A stretch of DNA of 64,000 nt from Candidatus Margulisiibacteriota bacterium (lineage in GTDB: Bacteria; Margulisbacteria; WOR-1; JAHJIW01): NCBI GenBank assembly GCA_018823125.1, contig JAHJIW010000011.1:62001-126000 (forward strand), in the 5' to 3' direction. Positions 61,320 through 64,000 of this stretch are shown here, one piece after another. The notes under the pieces are model-generated. The model made no database searches. It had not been told where the DNA came from and was given only the letters and a program-made list of their open reading frames with translations. A program made the position numbers and the translations under genes. How positions within the stretch are numbered: position 1 is the stretch's first letter; each line of letters opens with the position of its first letter.

Positions 61320-61541
61320 ATGAATAAGGATATTAAAATTGAATTAGGGAAGCGTATTAAGGCTCTGCGAGGTAAATATAACCTAAGTCAAGAGCGATTG
61401 GCCGAATTGGCGAGAACAGACTATAAGCACATCCAAAAATTGGAAGGTAAAAATCCTCCGGCAGCTCAAATAGACACTTTAGAAAAGATTGCAAAGGCAT
61501 TTAAGCTGAGTGTGTCTAAACTGCTCGATTTTGACGATTAA
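61320..61541 (+). CDS. XRE-family HTH repressor
   Basis: The 73-residue protein is almost only a helix-turn-helix domain: LGKRIKALRGKYNLSQERLAELARTDYKHIQKLEGKNPPAAQIDTLEKIAKAF, of the lambda-repressor/XRE type. It is small and without a ligand or dimerisation domain, as in many phage and plasmid repressors. I start at the ATG at 61320, which is leaderless; a longer frame would add residues encoded by the palindrome region. It probably regulates itself and the divergent element genes through 61268-61285. Confidence 0.88.
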   Translation: MNKDIKIELGKRIKALRGKYNLSQERLAELARTDYKHIQKLEGKNPPAAQIDTLEKIAKAFKLSVSKLLDFDD

Positions 61542-61774
61542 ACCGCCTTAAATCAATTTTAATCTTTCATCCCAAACTCAACTTCTTGAAGTCCCATTTA
61601 TTTTAAATTCATAATGAGACAGCTAATGGGGTAAGGTCAATTTCTACTAGTCATTTTTTTATACTATGCCTATAATACCTGCGCGCCAAATACGTCGTGC
61701 ATACCTGTATGACAAGAGGTCGATATATAGTGTTTTACTTGGAGAGAAAATACCTACTTGCTTTTGGAGGTCGA

Positions 61775-61882
61775 TATGGAAGAATCTTTATTTAAAGATA
61801 TTTATAAATTTGTTCAAGATTATTTAGCAGCAAGCCCTTCAATAAATTCTATCATTTCACTAACCACATTAAACGCCGAATG
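61775..61882 (+). pseudogene. truncated 5' end of a gene, now overlapping the HEPN-like gene
   Basis: A GGAGG site and ATG open a 35-residue frame, MEESLFKDIYKFVQDYL followed by residues that are antisense to the 3' end of the HEPN-like gene. The first 17 residues look like the start of a real protein that is cut off where the HEPN-like gene begins (about 61820). It suggests the HEPN-like gene was inserted here. GAGGTCGATAT occurs twice (61707 and 61766), once at the ribosome site. Confidence 0.45.
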
Positions 61883-63055
61883 AGCTTCCTCTATTGTGGC
61901 CTCAGCCACTTTCCCATGGGCCAGATTATTCCTTAGCTTTCTTGCGGAATTGATCTTCCCCAACAAATCCTTGCTTGGCTTCTTATTTTCAGGACAAACA
62001 GCTACAAAATCTATATTCAAGACATGGCTAAAAGTCATGTCTTTTCCGTGTTCATCAAGTTTATTTTTAGAAACTCCTAGATCTATTAACATTTTAGTCG
62101 TAAATTTTGAAACACAAATATCTATTGCAAAAACCGATTGAAGTAACGCCTGTGTCCAATTCCCCACATCCAGCCAACTTCCTGCCTGTAATAATATATC
62201 TTTATAATTTAATTTCCCCCAATTATCACTATTTATATCTTTAAGGTCTAAATATTCTTGCTTTGATAATCTCAACGGTTTTTCAATTACACGTGCGGTA
62301 TTTGCGGAAAATGCCATTGACGTATTAACACGAGCATCTTTTCCCCATACCGCTATTATAATTTTATCTAATATTAACAAATCGATGTAGGGCGGGATTA
62401 TGCCGCGATAACCACTACGCAATCTTCGAAAAGCAAACAATATCTTATTTAAATCAACCAATAAATATTGCAATATCTTTTCTAAGTTTTCCTCAAAAGC
62501 AGTTTCCGGACTCTCCCCCCTTATTTCGAAAACAGAGGTTACAAATGTTTTCATTAAATTCACTATATATGGCTTCTCAGATAAATCGAATTCTTTTATT
62601 GCCTCTCTGATTTTTGGCCCAGGCATAACGTAATATCTGGCAGCACTACCATCAAGAGCTCCATGCCCAACATCGAGCCTTATGTGTTGGTTAGAAATAA
62701 AATATTCTCTCACGCCACTATTGCATGGAACATTTATTGAAAACTCATTTTCTCCTTCTGGGGCAGGCAACAATATCGGCAATTCTACCCCCAGTTCAAT
62801 AAAATACTTGTTCTTATCGGCTGGGTATATTTTATCAAAGAATTTAGCTATGGAACGACGACTTCCCCCAACACCATCAAGATGGGCAAAAATTTCCAAA
62901 GGATTTAATTCTACGGCAGATTTAAGCAAAAGGCTTTTATCTGCAAAACGCATATTTCCTGATTCGAACTCTCTTAAAAATAAACGTAGCTTCTTTATTT
63001 CAAGCATATCCAAATTATACCCTAACAAATTGAAACCTGCTAACAACGTGCTCAC
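61820..63055 (-). CDS. HEPN-like protein near the element's right end
   Basis: The 411-residue protein is not recognised as a whole. The C-terminal 120 residues form a helical HEPN-like end with NSARKLRNNLAHGKV (about 366-380), which contains the R-N-x3-H motif of HEPN ribonucleases in toxins and defence systems; GSWLDVGNWTQALLQSVFAIDICVSKF precedes it. The N-terminal 230 residues have no recognisable motif but include PEGENEFSINVPCNSGVREYF. I see no clear partner antitoxin gene. The start ATG lies in a region without an obvious ribosome site, so the true start may be slightly inside. Confidence 0.68.
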   Translation of the reverse strand: MSTLLAGFNLLGYNLDMLEIKKLRLFLREFESGNMRFADKSLLLKSAVELNPLEIFAHLDGVGGSRRSIAKFFDKIYPADKNKYFIELGVELPILLPAPEGENEFSINVPCNSGVREYFISNQHIRLDVGHGALDGSAARYYVMPGPKIREAIKEFDLSEKPYIVNLMKTFVTSVFEIRGESPETAFEENLEKILQYLLVDLNKILFAFRRLRSGYRGIIPPYIDLLILDKIIIAVWGKDARVNTSMAFSANTARVIEKPLRLSKQEYLDLKDINSDNWGKLNYKDILLQAGSWLDVGNWTQALLQSVFAIDICVSKFTTKMLIDLGVSKNKLDEHGKDMTFSHVLNIDFVAVCPENKKPSKDLLGKINSARKLRNNLAHGKVAEATIEEAHSAFNVVSEMIEFIEGLAAK

Positions 63056-63228
63056 ACTCTCAGTCGTCTTCAGTGGTTCTGTGTGGGTTTGTATGGGTTT
63101 GAGTGGTTCTGTGCGGTGCTCAGTTGTGCTTAAATCCCTATATCAAGAGGGGATTCATTGTAACTGTAAATTAGGTCAAACAGGATCACAAGTAGCCACT
63201 TTTTCGGTTTTAGAGAAAGAATGGGGGC

Positions 63229-63254
63229 TATAGTGAGTAGCATGGTGGGGTAAA
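63229..63254 (+). repeat. 26-bp repeat (copy 2, right end of the element)
   Basis: This copy matches the last codons of the primase gene. Its minus-strand translation YPTMLLTIA resembles YPTTPLTIS of the primase, so it may be a remnant of a second replication gene. It lies 60 bp inside the proposed right attachment site. Confidence 0.55.
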
Positions 63255-63288
63255 TTTTGATAGAATTCATGCAGGTTGGCTCATTAAA

Positions 63289-63307
63289 CAAGTTCTAACT
63301 TGGTTTA
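63289..63307 (+). repeat. imperfect dyad near the right attachment site
   Basis: AACAAGTTCTAACTTGGTT has arms AACAAGTT and AACTTGGTT (one bulged base) around CT. It lies 4 bp from the GCCGCCCCA repeat. Serine recombinase sites are often such dyads, so this could be part of the attachment site. Confidence 0.35.
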
Positions 63308-63333
63308 ACAAGCCGCCCCAAATTTTAGGAGAA

Positions 63334-63906
63334 ATGATGCTACTCGTCATCGATAACTACGATTCGTTTACTTACAACCTGGTTCAATACCTGGGTGAGC
63401 TGGGTGCGGACTTAAAAGTTATCCGCAACGATAAAATTGACATCGAAGGGATCAAAAACCTCAACCCTTCTCAGATAATTATCTCTCCCGGACCAGGAAC
63501 CCCCAAAGACGCCGGCATTTCGGTTGATGTAGTAAAAAACTTTTCGGGAAAAACTCCCATTTTAGGCGTCTGCCTGGGACTGCAGTCTATTGCCTTTGCA
63601 TTTGGCGGAAAGATTGTACATGCAAAATCACTGATGCACGGAAAAGTTTCTGATATTTACCACGACGGGAAAGGTGTATTTAAGGGGCTATCAAATCCTT
63701 TCACGGCTACACGGTATCATTCATTGGTGGCTGAAGAAAAATCCCTACCTAACTGCCTCGAAATTACCGCCCGCACTAAAGATGACAATGAAATTATGGG
63801 CATTAAACATAACGAACATCCTACTTATGGAGTTCAGTTTCATCCGGAGTCAATCTTAACCGACGAAGGCAAAAAGCTGCTTAAGAATTTTCTGGAGTTG
63901 GCTTAG
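63334..63906 (+). CDS. trpG: anthranilate/aminodeoxychorismate synthase glutamine amidotransferase
   Basis: The 190-residue class I amidotransferase supplies ammonia from glutamine to TrpE or PabB. The nucleophile Cys is in GVCLGLQSIA (about residue 79), and the His-Glu pair in VQFHPESILT (about 169-171). Opening LVIDNYDSFTYNLVQYLGELG and IISPGPGTPKDAG are typical. The synthase partner is not in the window, so trpG versus pabA cannot be decided. An AGGAG site precedes the ATG, just after the proposed right end of the integrated element. Confidence 0.92.
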   Translation: MMLLVIDNYDSFTYNLVQYLGELGADLKVIRNDKIDIEGIKNLNPSQIIISPGPGTPKDAGISVDVVKNFSGKTPILGVCLGLQSIAFAFGGKIVHAKSLMHGKVSDIYHDGKGVFKGLSNPFTATRYHSLVAEEKSLPNCLEITARTKDDNEIMGIKHNEHPTYGVQFHPESILTDEGKKLLKNFLELA

Positions 63907-64000
63907 TTTCTTTCTTTTCTGCTTTAGTTTCCGGCTTTTCTTTTTTAGGCGCAGATAAAACACTTTTATCTTTTTTATAATCCGTAACGTGAAACCCGGA
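63881..64000 (-). CDS. 3' end of an unidentified protein (truncated by the window)
   Basis: On the minus strand an open frame enters from beyond the window and ends at a TAA at 63881-63883. Its 39 visible residues begin SGFHVTDYKKDKSVLS and end in a Lys-, Glu- and Pro-rich tail (EKPETKAEKKETKPTPENS). Such tails occur on several ribosomal and secretion proteins, but this fragment is not enough to identify one. It overlaps the 3' end of trpG by 26 nt tail to tail. Confidence 0.5.
   Translation of the reverse strand, partial: SGFHVTDYKKDKSVLSAPKKEKPETKAEKKETKPTPENS

Larger units (their letters stand above)
52985..63320. mobile_element. integrative element at tRNA-His (about 10.3 kb)
   Basis: The element spans from the serine recombinase to just before trpG. 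The 9-bp GCCGCCCCA at the tRNA-His 3' end (52985-52993) recurs as a direct repeat at 63312-63320, the likely att sites. Content fits an integrated plasmid or phage-derived island: recombinase, two small conserved proteins, a primase/helicase-like replication protein with small companions, an XRE repressor, a superinfection-immunity-like gene and a HEPN-like protein. I see no capsid, portal or conjugation genes. Boundaries rest on a short repeat and context and are moderately sure. Confidence 0.6.

Noticed and set aside
62682-63233. Plus-strand frame of 183 residues opposite the HEPN-like gene
   Set aside because: It lies antisense to a better supported gene, lacks a ribosome site and ends in low-complexity translation of the G-rich repeats.
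52985-63320. Conjugative element or complete prophage
   Set aside because: I found no relaxase, type IV secretion, capsid, portal or terminase-like gene; an integrative plasmid or satellite fits better.

Overview
The window looks like chromosome from an uncultivated diderm bacterium. The outer-membrane evidence is a lipoprotein N-acyltransferase (Lnt), two LpxB-like glycosyltransferases around an MsbA-like flippase, a TolC/RND efflux pair, a PorV-like beta-barrel and a lipobox protein. Many short spacings, overlapping stops and starts, small palindromic repeats inside genes and numerous single orphan genes fit a candidate phylum of the Margulisbacteria/WOR-1 kind. That placement is inference from gene content and style; no rRNA is present to test it.

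Layout. 1-5322 is the F1Fo ATP synthase operon from the end of atpE to atpC. 6741-20588 holds thrC followed by a long co-directional envelope-glycan block: LpxB-like, MsbA-like, LpxB-like, eight further glycosyltransferases or glycan-transfer enzymes. 20644-23705 is rpmE-DUF1385-prfA-prmC. 25750-27040 is a phosphoesterase and a threonylcarbamoyl-AMP synthase. 26985-31609 (minus strand) is lnt, a secreted propeller, a YiiX-like hydrolase, a lipoprotein and an ORF6N protein. 31692-36131 is tig-clpP-lon behind one strong promoter. 36227-42614 is a beta-barrel protein, tRNA-Pro and a marR-tolC-RND operon. 42703-52805 mixes orphan genes, tRNAs and small membrane proteins. 52964-63320 is an integrated element next to tRNA-His. 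63334 onward is trpG/pabA and the tail of another gene.

Main discovery candidates. (1) Eight scattered single genes, six of unknown function plus a muramidase-like protein and an alpha/beta hydrolase, are each preceded by the same promoter pattern: a GAAATTT-type box, exactly 12 nt, then an nnCGATA-type box. It resembles sigma-28/sigma-D promoters and suggests an undescribed regulon. (2) A tRNA-Gly gene near 44.1-44.5 kb is interrupted three times by hairpin-forming inserts, and one insert carries a second, intact tRNA-Gly. A near-identical 64-nt hairpin interrupts another tRNA-Gly fragment near 51.0 kb. (3) The integrated element carries a large serine recombinase overlapping tRNA-His, a primase/helicase-like replication protein, a superinfection-immunity-like gene with an in-frame TGA at an expected Trp, a leaderless XRE repressor behind an 18-bp perfect palindrome, and a HEPN-like protein.

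Coordinates of motifs were read by eye. Residue positions are approximate. No alignment, folding or database search was possible, so family names rest on recognisable motifs.
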